NCBI GenBank assembly: GCA_003315655.1
Contig: NIZT01000070.1
Location: forward strand, 1-64,000
Direction: 5' to 3'
Length of the DNA: 64,000 nucleotides
Source of the DNA: Candidatus Methanobinarius endosymbioticus
GTDB taxonomy: Archaea > Methanobacteriota > Methanobacteria > Methanobacteriales > Methanobacteriaceae
Shown: one piece after another, positions 1-10,261 of the stretch
Layout of the letters: each line of letters begins with the position of its first letter
Numbering within the stretch: the stretch's first letter is position 1
Program-made: the position numbers and the translations under genes
Notes under the pieces: model-generated
Database searches by the model: none
What the model was told of the DNA's origin: nothing
What the model saw: only the letters and a program-made list of their open reading frames with translations

Positions 1-642
1 TATTAAACTAATAAAACTTTCATTGTTTTGAATAATATCAATTTCTGGAAAATATATTACATTCCATTCTCGAATTCTTTCTACTAATTTACTAATAGAT
101 TCATCAATTTTATCAATAGAATTAATAGCTTGAATAATCAATTTATCTTCGTCTTCTGAAGTTTCTTTCATTTTTAAAATAGCTATTTTATTATAAATTG
201 AAATCAAATTAGACCTATAATGAAAATAATCAGAATTTTTAGAATTTTTAGAAACATTTAAACCATTAGAACTATTAGAATTAGTTAAATTGTGTGAATT
301 ATTAGGGTTTAAAAACCCAATTTTCTTAAAAACACTATGTAAATTTGATCTAAAATATTCTCCACCCTTATTTGGAATTTCAATTTGAATATTGACCTTA
401 TCACTTAAATCAATCCCAGAAATATAATTAGAAAGCTGTTTATTAGTTTCAATGATTATATTTTCATAATTATTAGATAAATTATTTATTAATTTAATTT
501 CTTCTTCTAAAATTTCATTATTTCCGATTTTAATCATTTTTGAAGGAATATTTTCTTCATTAAATAGAACATAATCAATGATATTAAAATCTTCATCAAA
601 AGCTATGAAACCTGCAATTGAATTTACAATATAAATTTCCAT
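1..642 (-). CDS. NOP5/NOP56 family protein (C-terminus outside window)
   Basis: Partial gene; 214 codons are visible, from an ATG at 642 running off the left edge. In archaea this protein bridges fibrillarin and L7Ae in the C/D box RNP that 2'-O-methylates rRNA and tRNA. The N-terminal segment (VNSIAGFIAFDED, then DYVLFNEENIP) resembles the fibrillarin-binding domain. Near the edge the frame reads ERIREWNVIYFPEI, which matches the start of the Nop domain (family pattern ERIREWYGLHFPEL). The frame is open throughout. It diverges from pyrD across a 161-bp AT-rich gap. A fibrillarin gene would be expected downstream, beyond position 1. Family membership rests on these two segments only. Confidence 0.85.
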   Translation of the reverse strand, partial: MEIYIVNSIAGFIAFDEDFNIIDYVLFNEENIPSKMIKIGNNEILEEEIKLINNLSNNYENIIIETNKQLSNYISGIDLSDKVNIQIEIPNKGGEYFRSNLHSVFKKIGFLNPNNSHNLTNSNSSNGLNVSKNSKNSDYFHYRSNLISIYNKIAILKMKETSEDEDKLIIQAINSIDKIDESISKLVERIREWNVIYFPEIDIIQNNESFISLI

Positions 643-752
643 AATACTATTTTATTTTACATAATTATAAATCTTACATTATTCAAATATTATTATAGAA
701 TAAATATATTTAATCAATATTATAAAATAATTAATATAAATTCATATTTTTG

Positions 753-770
753 ATATTATATATAATTACT
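753..770 (+). promoter_or_regulatory. Candidate TATA box for pyrD
   Basis: A TATA-rich stretch (attatatataat at 755-766) lies about 38-50 bp before the pyrD ATG at 804. That is the spacing expected for an archaeal promoter with a short leader. A ribosome binding site (GGAGAC, 793-798) follows. The whole region is AT-rich, so similar strings occur by chance. Confidence 0.3.
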
Positions 771-803
771 ATCCTGCTTAATACTATATAATGGAGACGC
801 AAT

Positions 804-1733
804 ATGTTAAAAACTGAAATTAGTGGAATAAACTTTGAAAATCCTCTTATTTTAGCTGCAGGAGTTATGGGAAGTAATGCTTCTTCATTAAACTGGATTT
901 TAGATTCAGGTGCTGGAGGAGTTGTAACAAAATCATTTTCACAAGAGCCTAATTTAGGATATAGTAATCCCACAACGGTAGCTGTAGAAGGAGGAATATT
1001 AAATGCCATTGGACTTTCCAGTCCAGGTGTTCAAAACTTCAAAAAAGAATTAGCTCTTATCAACAAATCAAATAAAGATGGACAAAAAAACATTGCTATT
1101 GCATCAATTTATGGATCAAATCCTGATGAATTTTCAAATTTAGTTCATAACATTGAAAATGATGTTGATATGATTGAATTAAATGTTTCTTGTCCTCATG
1201 CTATGAGTGGTTGTGGTGCAGCTATTGGTCAAGATCCAGATCTTACTTATGAGATAGTTAAAACTGTAAAAAATGCTAGTTCTAATAATATTCCAATTTT
1301 AGCTAAACTTACCCCTAATGTTACAGATCTTATGGAAATAGCTAAATCTGCTGAAAAAGCAGAAGCTGATGGGCTAACTCTTATTAATTCACTTGGTCCT
1401 GGAATGAAGATTGATATAGATGCAAAAAAACCTATTCTTTCTAATAAATTTGGAGGAATGTCTGGACCAGCTATAAAACCAATAGCTATTAGATGGGTTT
1501 ATGATGCTTATGAAAATTGTGATATTCCTATTATAGGAGTTGGAGGCATATCGAATTACAAAGATGTTGTTGAATTTATATATGCAGGAGCAAAAGCTAC
1601 ACAAATTGGAACATCGATTATGTATGAAGGAATAGAAATATTTTCAAAAATAAAGAATGATTTAAAAAATTTCATGCAAAAAAACGAATTCAATTCAATT
1701 GATGAAATGATAGGATATTCACATAAAAATTAG
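804..1733 (+). CDS. pyrD: Dihydroorotate dehydrogenase B, catalytic subunit
   Basis: Oxidises dihydroorotate to orotate, the fourth step of de novo pyrimidine synthesis. The 309-residue length is normal for class 1B PyrD. The FMN-barrel start (NPLILAAGVMGS), the catalytic-loop region NVSCPHAMSGCG with the cysteine typical of 1B enzymes, and the phosphate-binding GVGGISNYKDV ... GTSIMYEG are all visible. The start ATG at 804 is preceded by GGAGAC. It is followed after 15 bp by pyrK, the FAD/2Fe-2S electron-transfer partner, so the two should form the NAD-linked heterotetramer and be co-transcribed. Confidence 0.95.
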   Translation: MLKTEISGINFENPLILAAGVMGSNASSLNWILDSGAGGVVTKSFSQEPNLGYSNPTTVAVEGGILNAIGLSSPGVQNFKKELALINKSNKDGQKNIAIASIYGSNPDEFSNLVHNIENDVDMIELNVSCPHAMSGCGAAIGQDPDLTYEIVKTVKNASSNNIPILAKLTPNVTDLMEIAKSAEKAEADGLTLINSLGPGMKIDIDAKKPILSNKFGGMSGPAIKPIAIRWVYDAYENCDIPIIGVGGISNYKDVVEFIYAGAKATQIGTSIMYEGIEIFSKIKNDLKNFMQKNEFNSIDEMIGYSHKN

Positions 1734-1748
1734 TAGTTGAGGAATTAT

Positions 1749-2639
1749 ATGGATAAAATTATTAATAATTATGAAATTTTAGAGATCAAAGAAATAATCT
1801 CTGAAACTAACACTATTAAAACATTTATTTTTGATTGGGAAATGAATGAAGATAGAACTCCTTTACCTGGCCAATTTGTAATGATATGGAGTTTTTCTAA
1901 AGTATTTGATGAAAAACCTATGTCAATTTCTATGATTGACAAGGACAAAAATGAAATTGGAATTACTGTCAAAAACATAGGAAATTTCACAGCAAACCTC
2001 CATAGTCTTTCTGCTGGAGATAAATTAGGTATTCGTGGACCTTATGGTAATGGATTTAATACTGAAAATATCAAAGATAAAAATATATTAGCTATTGGTG
2101 GAGGAGTGGGAATGGCTCCTATAAACTGTTTTACAAATTATTCAAAAGAATTAGGAGGTAATATTGATATTATTTGTGCATCTGTAACTAAAGATGAATT
2201 ATTATTTTCTAATTCAGACAATGAAATTAATGATAATAAGCTTACTGATAAATTTAATAAAGATAAAGCTACTAAAAATATTGGAACCGTGAATGTTTTT
2301 ACATGTACTGATGATGGAACTTGTGGTTTTGAAGGTTATGCTACTCATAGAACCACAGACTTATTAAAATATAAATCATATGATATGGTTGTTGTTTGTG
2401 GACCAGAAATAATGATGAAAGGAATTTTTGATTTATTAAAAGATAAAAAAATACCTGCACAATATTCCATGGAAAGATATATGAAGTGTGCTATGGGAAT
2501 TTGTGGTCAGTGTTGTGTAGATAAAAAAGGTTGGAGAATTTGTGTAGAAGGGCCTGTTTTTTCAAATAAAGATTTGAAAGAAATTCAAGAATTTGGAAAA
2601 TATCATAGAAATGCTTCTGGATTAAAAGAAAAATATTAA
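1749..2639 (+). CDS. pyrK: Dihydroorotate dehydrogenase B, electron transfer subunit
   Basis: Passes electrons from the PyrD flavin via 2Fe-2S and FAD to NAD. The ferredoxin-reductase-like fold shows an FAD-binding segment around EKPMSISMID and a nucleotide-binding AIGGGVGMAP near residues 115-125. The C-terminal iron-sulfur motif CAMGICGQCC ... C is near residues 245-268. I start the gene at the ATG at 1749 because GAGG at 1739-1742 sits 6 bp before it; the frame is open upstream to a TTG at 1737, which would overlap that site. This gives 296 residues. An internal charged, Asn/Asp/Lys-rich stretch (about residues 155-180) looks like a low-complexity insertion. Pairing with pyrD supports the call. 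Confidence 0.94.
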   Translation: MDKIINNYEILEIKEIISETNTIKTFIFDWEMNEDRTPLPGQFVMIWSFSKVFDEKPMSISMIDKDKNEIGITVKNIGNFTANLHSLSAGDKLGIRGPYGNGFNTENIKDKNILAIGGGVGMAPINCFTNYSKELGGNIDIICASVTKDELLFSNSDNEINDNKLTDKFNKDKATKNIGTVNVFTCTDDGTCGFEGYATHRTTDLLKYKSYDMVVVCGPEIMMKGIFDLLKDKKIPAQYSMERYMKCAMGICGQCCVDKKGWRICVEGPVFSNKDLKEIQEFGKYHRNASGLKEKY

Positions 2640-2680
2640 AATCTAGAATTTTATTATTATATCTATAGTTTACTTATAGC

Positions 2681-2811
2681 TATAATTATTATAACTATAA
2701 TTCTTGTATAATTTTGTATAAAGAATAAGATTATATAAAACAATATATAAAAAAACCATACAGAACAGTATATATAAAAATTATACAAGAATTATAGTTA
2801 TAAAAATTATA
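2681..2811. repeat. Long inverted repeat between pyrK and the AI-2E gene
   Basis: Positions 2681-2713 and 2779-2811 are inverted copies of each other over 33 bp with one mismatch; the inner 23 bp (2691-2713 against 2779-2801) match exactly. The roughly 65-bp spacer is plain AT-rich sequence. The transcript could fold into a long hairpin that separates pyrK from the downstream gene, or this may be a small non-autonomous (MITE-like) element. No flanking target duplication was recognised. Confidence 0.7.
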
Positions 2812-2910
2812 AAATATTATATAAACTAATTATAAAATATACTATTTTTTAAAATAATTATAATAAATATTATATAAACTAGTAATGGGTTACTAGAAAA
2901 TGGTGGGAAA

Positions 2911-3999
2911 ATGAAAGAAAAAATCGGAGATATACTAGGATCGTATGGATTTATAATTTTGGTCTTATTAATAATATCTTTATTTACATTAATGCCCATA
3001 TTGAATATGCTGATAATGGGAGCAATTATAGCTCATGGTCTTTATCCAATAGCTCGTAAAATACAAACTAAAGTAAAATATCCCTCATTATCGATTATAT
3101 TTATTATAATAGTGGTAGTAATTCCACTAATATTGCTATTTGCTTATACTATCTCAGTTGCAGTAGATTTGTCTTATACATTTATTAGTACCACTCAAGG
3201 ATACTTTGAACAACTAAGTTTCAATCAAACAGGAGATATTATTACTAATTATTTACCTGTTGAAATGCAATCTTCAGCAGCATCTATTACTGCATCCATA
3301 ACAGAAGCAATAAATAATGTATTGAGATTAGTATTTGGATATTTTATAGATCTTGTAAAAACATTGCCATTTGCTATGATACAAGTATTTGTTTTAATAT
3401 TTTCAATATTTTACTTCACAAGAGATGGCTATAAAGTCAAAAAATATGTTAAAACTTTTATTCCAGAGAAAAAGCATAGATTGTTCTCCAACATGGCAAA
3501 AGAAGTGAAAAATGTTCTAAAAAGTATATTTTATGGACATTTCCTAACTGGATTGATCATAGGTGTTATTGGAGCTATAGGATTTTTCATCCTAGGATAT
3601 CGATATGCATTGTTTTTGGGGATTTTAACAGGAGTTTGTCAACTGATACCAGTTATTGGACCTTGGCCAATATACACTATTTTATGTATATATGATTTTT
3701 CAACAGGAAATTATGTTAGAGCATTCATAGTATTAGTGTTTGGATTTGGACTCAGTCTAAGTGATATGTATATAAGACCTGCACTATCAGGAAAATATGT
3801 AAATATTCACCCATTAATTCTTTTATTAGGTTTTGTAGCAGGACCTATAGTATTTGGTTTAATGGGATTTATACTTGGACCATTAATATTAGGAATTACA
3901 TATGCAGCAATAAGAGCATATAAAAAAGAAAAAAATCATTTGAAAGAAGAAACTGAAGGAAAAACAAAAAAAACACTATCTGAAACAAATAGTGAATAA
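2911..3999 (+). CDS. AI-2E family transporter (PerM/YdiK-like membrane protein)
   Basis: Integral membrane protein of 362 residues, typical for the family formerly called UPF0118. There are two N-terminal membrane segments (about residues 12-45), another near 60-85, a soluble stretch around 90-150, then a cluster of C-terminal segments. The conserved region with GHFLTGLIIGVIG ... GVCQLIPVIGPWP ... HPLILLLGFVAGP is present. The C-terminal tail is Lys/Glu-rich and cytosolic. GGTGGG just before the ATG at 2911 is a good ribosome binding site. Substrates differ within the family (peptide signal export or cation/proton antiport), so no substrate is assigned. It stands alone between AT-rich gaps. 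Confidence 0.85.
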   Translation: MKEKIGDILGSYGFIILVLLIISLFTLMPILNMLIMGAIIAHGLYPIARKIQTKVKYPSLSIIFIIIVVVIPLILLFAYTISVAVDLSYTFISTTQGYFEQLSFNQTGDIITNYLPVEMQSSAASITASITEAINNVLRLVFGYFIDLVKTLPFAMIQVFVLIFSIFYFTRDGYKVKKYVKTFIPEKKHRLFSNMAKEVKNVLKSIFYGHFLTGLIIGVIGAIGFFILGYRYALFLGILTGVCQLIPVIGPWPIYTILCIYDFSTGNYVRAFIVLVFGFGLSLSDMYIRPALSGKYVNIHPLILLLGFVAGPIVFGLMGFILGPLILGITYAAIRAYKKEKNHLKEETEGKTKKTLSETNSE

Positions 4000-4280
4000 A
4001 TTGTGTAAATATTTTTATAAAATAAAGTTCACAAAAAAACAATATAGATTTTTAAAATATTGTATAAATATTTTATAAAATATTGCTATTAATAATATTA
4101 CTATTAAATTGAGTAAAATAATATAATTATATAATAAAAATATATTAAAAATATATTGAATAACTGATAAAAATATATAAATAAAATTATAAGAGTTAAA
4201 GATAAAATTTATAGATAAATTATTCAGAAAATATAAAGTATATAAAAGTAGCTATAAAAAAGGAAATCGGCTGATCAATT
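4000..4280. other. AT-rich intergenic region
   Basis: This 281-bp gap before polB1 is nearly all A/T. I see no reading frame, RNA gene or clear hairpin with a T-tract. It presumably carries the polB1 promoter; GGAAATCGGCTGATC just before the start may include the ribosome binding site. Confidence 0.4.
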
Positions 4281-6134
4281 ATGGAACAAAGAAAAATAGT
4301 ATTATTAGACATTGATTACATTACTCATGAAGAAAAAGCTGTTATACGTCTTTTTGGGAAAGAAAAAGATGAAAATGCTAAAACTGGAGAAAGAAAAATA
4401 ATAGCTTTAGATGATAGTTTTGAGCCATATATCTATGTAATAGCTAATGATATTAAAGAGTGTCAAGAAGATCTTAAAAATTTAGATCCTGAACCTGCAA
4501 AAGTTGAAATTGTTGAAAAAAAGAATTTTCAAATAGAAGGAAAATTTTTAAAGATAACATTCAACCATCCACAAGAAGTTCCACAATTAAGAGATGCAAT
4601 AAATAATTTTGAATCTGTTGATGATATACGAGAACATGACATTCCTTTTTATAGAAGATATTTGATTAATAACGATGTTTTTCCAATGTCAGAAATTGAG
4701 CTTTCTGGTGAGATAATCGATTCATTTCCTACTATAAAATCTAAAGATCCTAATTTAGAAATACTTAAATTAAAAAAACCTCCTGTTACCATTGATAGTA
4801 ATTTTCCAGAGCTAAGAATATTAAGTTTCGATTTAGAAGTTAGAAATCCAGATGGAATGCCTAATTCAGAAAAAGATGAAATAATTATGATAGGAATTTC
4901 TAGTAACTTTGATGTTGAAAAAGTTATTTCTACTAAAGGAGAAGATTTAGATTTCGTTGAAACAGTAGATTCTGAAAAAAAAATGATAGAATCTTTCATC
5001 AAAACAGTTAGAGAAAACAATGCAGATATTATTGTAGGATATAATTCAGATAACTTTGATTTTCCATATATTAAAGATAGAGCGGCATTATATAATATAA
5101 ACCTAGATTTAGGAATGGATGGTTCTAGTTTAAAATTTTTAAGAAGAGGATATACCAATGCTGCCTCATTAAAAGGATTACTTCACATTGATCTTTATTT
5201 AGTAATGAGAAGATATATCAGTTTAGATAGATATACCTTAGAAAGAGTTTATTTTGAATTATTTGGAGAAGAAAAGATAGAAGTTCCAGGAGATAGAATA
5301 TATCAATTCTGGGATAATGAAGGAGAAGAATTAGATAATTTATTTGATTATTCTTTAGATGATGTTGTATCAACCTTAAAACTAGCTGAAGAAACACTCC
5401 CTCTTAGTTTAGAACTTACTAAAATTGTTGGTCAGCCCTTTTTTGATATAACTCGTATGGCTACCGGTCAACAAGCTGAATGGTATTTGGTTAGAAAAGC
5501 AAATGAATATAACGAACTAGTACCTAATAAACCAAGTGGAATACAAACTTCTTCTAGAAAAAATGAGAGTGCTGTTGGAGGATATGTTAAAGAACCAGAA
5601 AAAGGACTTCATGACAACTTAGTTCAGTTTGATTTTAGAAGTCTGTATCCTAGTATAATCATCTCGAAAAATGTTTCACCAGATGTTCTTTTAAAAAAAC
5701 ACTTAGGAACAGATTATAATATAGTTAATTTATTAAATGAAGAAAATAATTTAGAAGAAAATGATGATAATTATAATATTTCTCCAGAACATGACAATAA
5801 ATTTGCAAAAGTTCCTCAAGGATTCATTCCTTCTGTAATAGGAAATGTAATCAGTGAACGATTAAAAATAAAAAAACAAATGAAAGAAACAGAAGATCCA
5901 ACCGAAAAAAGAATCCTAAAAGTTCAGCAGGATGCATTAAAAAGACTTGCAAATACAATGTATGGAATATATGGATTTTCAAGATTCAGATGGTATTCAA
6001 TGGAATGTGCCGAATCAATCACAGCATGGGGAAGAGAATATATTAAAGAAACCATGAAAAAAGCAGAAGAATATGGATTTAAATCCATATATGCAGATAC
6101 AGATGGTTTTTATGCTAAATATGAGTCAAATTGA
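4281..6134 (+). CDS. polB1: Family B DNA polymerase, large part of a split enzyme
   Basis: Replicative/repair DNA polymerase with proofreading exonuclease. Exonuclease motifs are visible: [10 protein letters not shown] (ExoI region, DxE), [12 protein letters not shown] (ExoII) and YSLDDV (ExoIII). Polymerase motif A is [11 protein letters not shown], motif B is [13 protein letters not shown], and motif C is YADTDG. The 617-residue frame ends eleven codons after motif C begins, so the thumb domain is missing, and the sequence after the stop does not resemble a thumb. Methanothermobacter is known to have a B polymerase encoded by two unlinked genes. I infer the same here, with the small subunit gene outside this window. 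An Asn/Glu-rich insertion lies around residues 485-505. Confidence 0.9.
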   Translation: MEQRKIVLLDIDYITHEEKAVIRLFGKEKDENAKTGERKIIALDDSFEPYIYVIANDIKECQEDLKNLDPEPAKVEIVEKKNFQIEGKFLKITFNHPQEVPQLRDAINNFESVDDIREHDIPFYRRYLINNDVFPMSEIELSGEIIDSFPTIKSKDPNLEILKLKKPPVTIDSNFPELRILSFDLEVRNPDGMPNSEKDEIIMIGISSNFDVEKVISTKGEDLDFVETVDSEKKMIESFIKTVRENNADIIVGYNSDNFDFPYIKDRAALYNINLDLGMDGSSLKFLRRGYTNAASLKGLLHIDLYLVMRRYISLDRYTLERVYFELFGEEKIEVPGDRIYQFWDNEGEELDNLFDYSLDDVVSTLKLAEETLPLSLELTKIVGQPFFDITRMATGQQAEWYLVRKANEYNELVPNKPSGIQTSSRKNESAVGGYVKEPEKGLHDNLVQFDFRSLYPSIIISKNVSPDVLLKKHLGTDYNIVNLLNEENNLEENDDNYNISPEHDNKFAKVPQGFIPSVIGNVISERLKIKKQMKETEDPTEKRILKVQQDALKRLANTMYGIYGFSRFRWYSMECAESITAWGREYIKETMKKAEEYGFKSIYADTDGFYAKYESN

Positions 6135-6191
6135 TCTTTGATTCTTAAAAAAATTATAAAATAATTATTTTAATCTATTCTTTTTTAATAG

Positions 6192-6434
6192 GTGTCCATA
6201 ATTCACAAATGCCATTATCATTGTGACTTTCAAAATATATTTCATGATTGTTATAAGGAACATATCCCAAATCAGGAAAGTTTAGATTCAAAATACATTG
6301 TCCAGGCTTCTATTAAATCCATGTTTTTTGGAGGAGTAGCTATTGCAAATTTTCAGAAGGAAATTTTAAAGAAATTGAATTATCAATATTTTTTTTCTAA
6401 TGAGTCTATTTTATCTTCAATACCAAATAAATAA
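6192..6434 (+). CDS. Small hypothetical protein, possibly a remnant
   Basis: An 80-codon frame starting at GTG with no convincing ribosome binding site, 57 bp after polB1. The product is Cys/His-rich at the N-terminus and ends with an amphipathic segment. I do not recognise a family. It lies beside a truncated gene on the other strand and may be part of a longer degraded gene. It could also be non-coding. Confidence 0.25.
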   Translation: MSIIHKCHYHCDFQNIFHDCYKEHIPNQESLDSKYIVQASIKSMFFGGVAIANFQKEILKKLNYQYFFSNESILSSIPNK

Positions 6435-6448
6435 AAATAATTATGGTT

Positions 6449-6619
6449 TTATGTATACCATCTAACTCCATATAAAGGATTTTTATTTGCCAAATCTAGT
6501 AATAATTTTTCATATTTATTCCAAAGCAAACCAATATCTTTAACAGCTGAATCTAAATTAATTTCAACTGCACATCCTATAACATTAAATGAATCTCTAT
6601 TTTCAAAATTAATTTTCAT
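6449..6619 (-). pseudogene. Truncated GyrI-like / AraC effector-binding domain fragment
   Basis: A 56-codon frame from ATG at 6619 to TAA at 6449, on the strand opposite to polB1. The peptide starts MKINFENRDSFNVIGCAVEI and continues with LWNKYEKLL and NPLYGVRWY. This resembles the first third of GyrI-like small-molecule-binding domains (about 150 residues), where the pattern is a beta strand with VVG, a helix with LW, then YGV. The remaining two thirds are absent, so this is probably a 3'-truncated remnant. Identification is by pattern only. Confidence 0.45.
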
Positions 6620-6916
6620 ATAAATCACTAAATCCTATTTTCTGTCCTGTTTTTACTTTAACATGATTTTTTAATAAAGAAATATATCAAAATCATTTTT
6701 AAATCCTCATAAAATTAGAATTAAACTAAATTATATCTAAAAATGAATATTATTAGGTTTAAAAGAGTAATTAATAATTTTATTAATAAATAGAATAGAA
6801 ATAAAAATTTCCATTGCATAAAATAAATATATAATATTATTCAATGTTTTTTAAAAAATATTTCAAATTTGAGTATAAAGTCTATATAAAAGTAGTTTTA
6901 TCTAAAATAAAAAATA

Positions 6917-6941
6917 TTGGGAAAATAAAATAATTTCCCAA
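6917..6941 (-). terminator. Hairpin terminator after adhesin pseudogene 1
   Basis: An 8-bp stem TTGGGAAA / TTTCCCAA (6917-6924 with 6934-6941) with an AT loop. It lies 18 bp beyond the last stop codon of the minus-strand adhesin gene. On the minus strand it is followed by a T-rich run. Confidence 0.5.
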
Positions 6942-6958
6942 AAAAATATAATTTTGTT

Positions 6959-9934
6959 TTATACTTTGAGTTTTTTACTAGTCCAGTATCTAGTTACAGC
7001 CTTTTTTTGGCATGGTAATTTTTTAATCAAGTAATTAAGTGTATTTTTATTTTCATTGAATGTATACTTTGCATAGTTACTAGTTTTAACAAAATACAGT
7101 TACTTGAACCTAATTTTGTATTAATAGTAGTAGAAGTTTTAGCTTTATTGAAATTTTTATAGACAAATTTCTTTTTAAATGTAGTCTTATCAGATTTTCT
7201 TGTATTAACAAAAGTTTCACCAATCAAATTAATTTTCTTATAGGTTTTTATATCCTACCCATTTTTCTTTGAACAACAAATTTAACACCACTAGATTCAC
7301 CAGGTTTGAGATTCTTAATGTAAAATCTCAAAACATTAGTCTTATCATTAAACTCATATAAAACATTAGAAGGTAATTTAAGACCAAGCAAACGATATTT
7401 CTTCCCAAATTTAATAACAAAAATACTTAGAACCTATATTATCACCTAAATTATTATACAGATAAGACTTAAAGAAAGTCAAAGTATTTTTAATTCTCTC
7501 AGTAGTAAGAGCAGACCTAGTTAAAATAAGATCAGATTTAAGTTTTGGGTTTGCTTTTCCTCTGTTGTTGAATGTTTTCGCAGTGCTAACTTCTGAAGAA
7601 TTATAACTTGTATTGGTCCGTAAAAGCGGGTGTGAACTGTTAATGGTCCTTTTTGACTAACTAAATAAGATATAACAAGTTTACCATTGGCATCTGTGGT
7701 TCCATATCCTATTATTTTACCGTCTTTTTTAAAGGTTATTTTTTGATTTATCATTGAATCACCGTTTTTATCTGTTAATATTCCAGTTATTTTGATTTCA
7801 TCACCAACATAACCATCACCAATATTAACAACCAAATCAGACAATACCATAGGTACTTCAAAAGTTGCAGTGTTATTTGAGTATTTGTAGACATAATAAG
7901 TAGTGTTATTCCACCTACTATTATCATAATCATACACAGTAGTATTTAAAACAACACTTAAACTATAATTGCCATTACGGGATGAATTAAAAAGTAAAAC
8001 AGTATATTCGTTTTCATCAGTAACAGCAATGTAAACTACACCATTAACTATGAATTGAACTGTTCTACCAGCAGAAACACCTACTTGATTGTATTTATCA
8101 TAACAATACACAGTAGTTTTAACTATAATATTATTAACAATCTCAACACCAACTATACTAATATTATTGCTAAATTGCTCAGTATTATTCACATAAACAT
8201 TAAAACCAGCTAACCCATTAAAAAGGTTACCTGTAGTTTCCACCATACTTGATAGGGACTGTACGGCCCTCATTTACAAGGTTATATTTAAAGAGGTTAC
8301 CATGGAATGTTAGGTTGGTTCCTGAGTTAAATATTGCAGAGCCGTCATTTACACGGTTAGAAGTGAAATTAGAACCATAAACCACTAAATCACCACTAGA
8401 ACCATGATAGACTCCTCCACAATTACTTCGTGCTTGATTATTATCGAAAATAGAGTTAACAATAATTGTACTACTATCAGTATTTATTGCTCCTCCAGTA
8501 CTAGATAAAGCAAAATTATCTCTAAAACTAGAATCCACAATACTTAAATCACCACCTGTATGATAAATTTTTCCACCATAATTTGCTTGATTATTATCGA
8601 ATACTGAATTTTCTATAGTCATGTTTTCAAAGTTACTTATAACTCCACCACCATTTTTAGCAACATTACTCCCAAATGTTGAATTAATTATGGTTAAAAT
8701 TTCCTCCAACATTTTGATTGATTGCCTCCATTTTTGACTTGCATTATTATTTAAAAATGTAGAGTTAACAATGGTAACTTTTCTATTGTTATATATTGCT
8801 CCACCACTTTTTGTTGCAGTGTTATTAATAAACTTAGAATTTTCCACAAACAAAGTCGCATAACTACACACAGCACCACCAGTAGGAGCACTATTATTAA
8901 TAAAAGTAGAATTTATTATACGTGTTAAATATCCATCAGCATTTGTAATTGCCCCTCCAACAGGAGTAAAACTATTATCTTTAGCAGTGTTATTTATAAA
9001 TGTGCAATTAATTACAGTAAAATAATCAACAGTGGATTTTCCAGAATTAGGATATGCATTTAACATTGTTCCCCCACAATATCCCTATGGAATTATTATT
9101 AACGAAAGTACAGTTAATTACTGTAAAATAGTCCCATCTGTGTCATATAAAGCTCCCCCACCAATTCCCCCAGCATTATTGTTATTAAATTTTGAATTGC
9201 TTATTTTAAGATATTCATTACCTAAATTATATACTGCACCACCACCGTTTTTACCAGTATTGTTAGCAAATATACAATTATCTATTGTGCAATTATCAGC
9301 ATAAGAAGTTAAATGTATTGCATCTCCTTCTAATTCTGCGTAATTATCTTTAAATTCAGATTTGATAATAGATATATTTTTTTGTGAAGTATAAATTGCT
9401 CCTTTTAGTTTTCCTGATTATTTATGAATTTTGAATCAACTATATTCATATTTCTTTCCTGACTATTTATTGCACCACCATTTTCTGCACTATTATTCTC
9501 AAATAGACAGTCTTTTATATTCAAGATTCCTCTACCAGAGTGATAAATTCCTCCTCCATCTTTTGCATACCCATTAATAAAATTTATATTTATAAATGTT
9601 ATATTACAAGTTCCAGTAAGGTTGAAAATAAAGTTTGTTCCTTCAGTATCAATTATAACTGAACCTTTAGGCCCATCTCCATTAATTATCATGTTTTTCC
9701 CATTAAAATCAATTTTATTTCCTAAATAATTAGCTTTATTAATATTTACCTTCTTTAAGATTCAATGTTTATCTACATCATCATTATTTTTGATTTATTC
9801 TAAAACCCCATTGATACCACTAGAATTAGTAAAATCAATATTTATAACTTCAGCAGAAACATTCGACATCATTAAACAAAACAAAGAAAGACGCATGAAA
9901 ATAAAATTCTATATAATTGTTTGTATTTAAACAT
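6959..9934 (-). pseudogene. Adhesin-like protein, broken by several frameshifts (locus 1)
   Basis: Reading leftward, AAGAGGTGA precedes an ATG at 9934 that opens a signal peptide (MFKYKQLYRILFSC). A frameshift follows, and the next frame continues through SNVSAE, a good signal-peptidase site. Open pieces follow in different frames at 9692-9405, 9066-8227, 8273-7521 and 7227-7027, and the C-terminus ends at 6959. The middle consists of beta-helix repeats of the type NSTFINNSA..GGAI; then come Ig-like repeats (DKNGDSMINQKITF) and a C-terminal domain also present in locus 6. Such proteins are surface adhesin-like proteins of Methanobrevibacter. At least five indels or stops make a full-length product impossible. 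Confidence 0.85.
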
Positions 9935-10154
9935 ATATTTTCACCTCTTTAAAAATTAATTAAAAAAAATTTAAAAAATAATTATTATATACAAACAATT
10001 CTATATGTATATTATATATATTAAAAAGTAAAGTATATAAAATTTTTTAAAAAAAGAATATTTTATGTTATATTATTTATAACTAAATTAATGTTTAAAA
10101 AATGTTTAAAAAATGAACTATTTAATTATTTTTAATAATATTGTTGATGATAAT
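9935..10154. other. AT-rich divergent intergenic region
   Basis: Lies between adhesin locus 1 (leftward) and the MarR operon (rightward), and should hold the adhesin promoter. A short tandem repeat, two copies of aatgtttaaaa, lies near 10090-10110. No gene is seen here. Confidence 0.35.
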
Positions 10155-10171
10155 TGTTGTCAATGACAACA
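10155..10171. promoter_or_regulatory. Perfect palindrome, candidate MarR operator
   Basis: TGTTGTCAATGACAACA is a perfect 8+1+8 palindrome, GC-richer than its surroundings. A TATA-like string (gttatatac) begins at its right edge, 10171-10179. The MarR-family gene starts about 90 bp downstream. Size, symmetry and position fit an autoregulatory operator for a dimeric winged-helix repressor. That role is inferred. Confidence 0.6.
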
Positions 10172-10261
10172 GTTATATACTATGAAGATCATATATTATC
10201 TTGCTTTATTTTGTTTGAAATAATACAAACAAAAATTAGAAAAAAATTTTAGAGTAATAAG

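Noticed and set aside
4649..5158. 169-codon minus-strand frame in polB1
   Set aside because: Lies entirely within the conserved exonuclease coding region on the opposite strand.
9032..9304. 90-codon plus-strand frame inside adhesin locus 1
   Set aside because: It is antisense to beta-helix repeats; the proline-rich content comes from reading GGT/GGA-rich repeat codons on the other strand.
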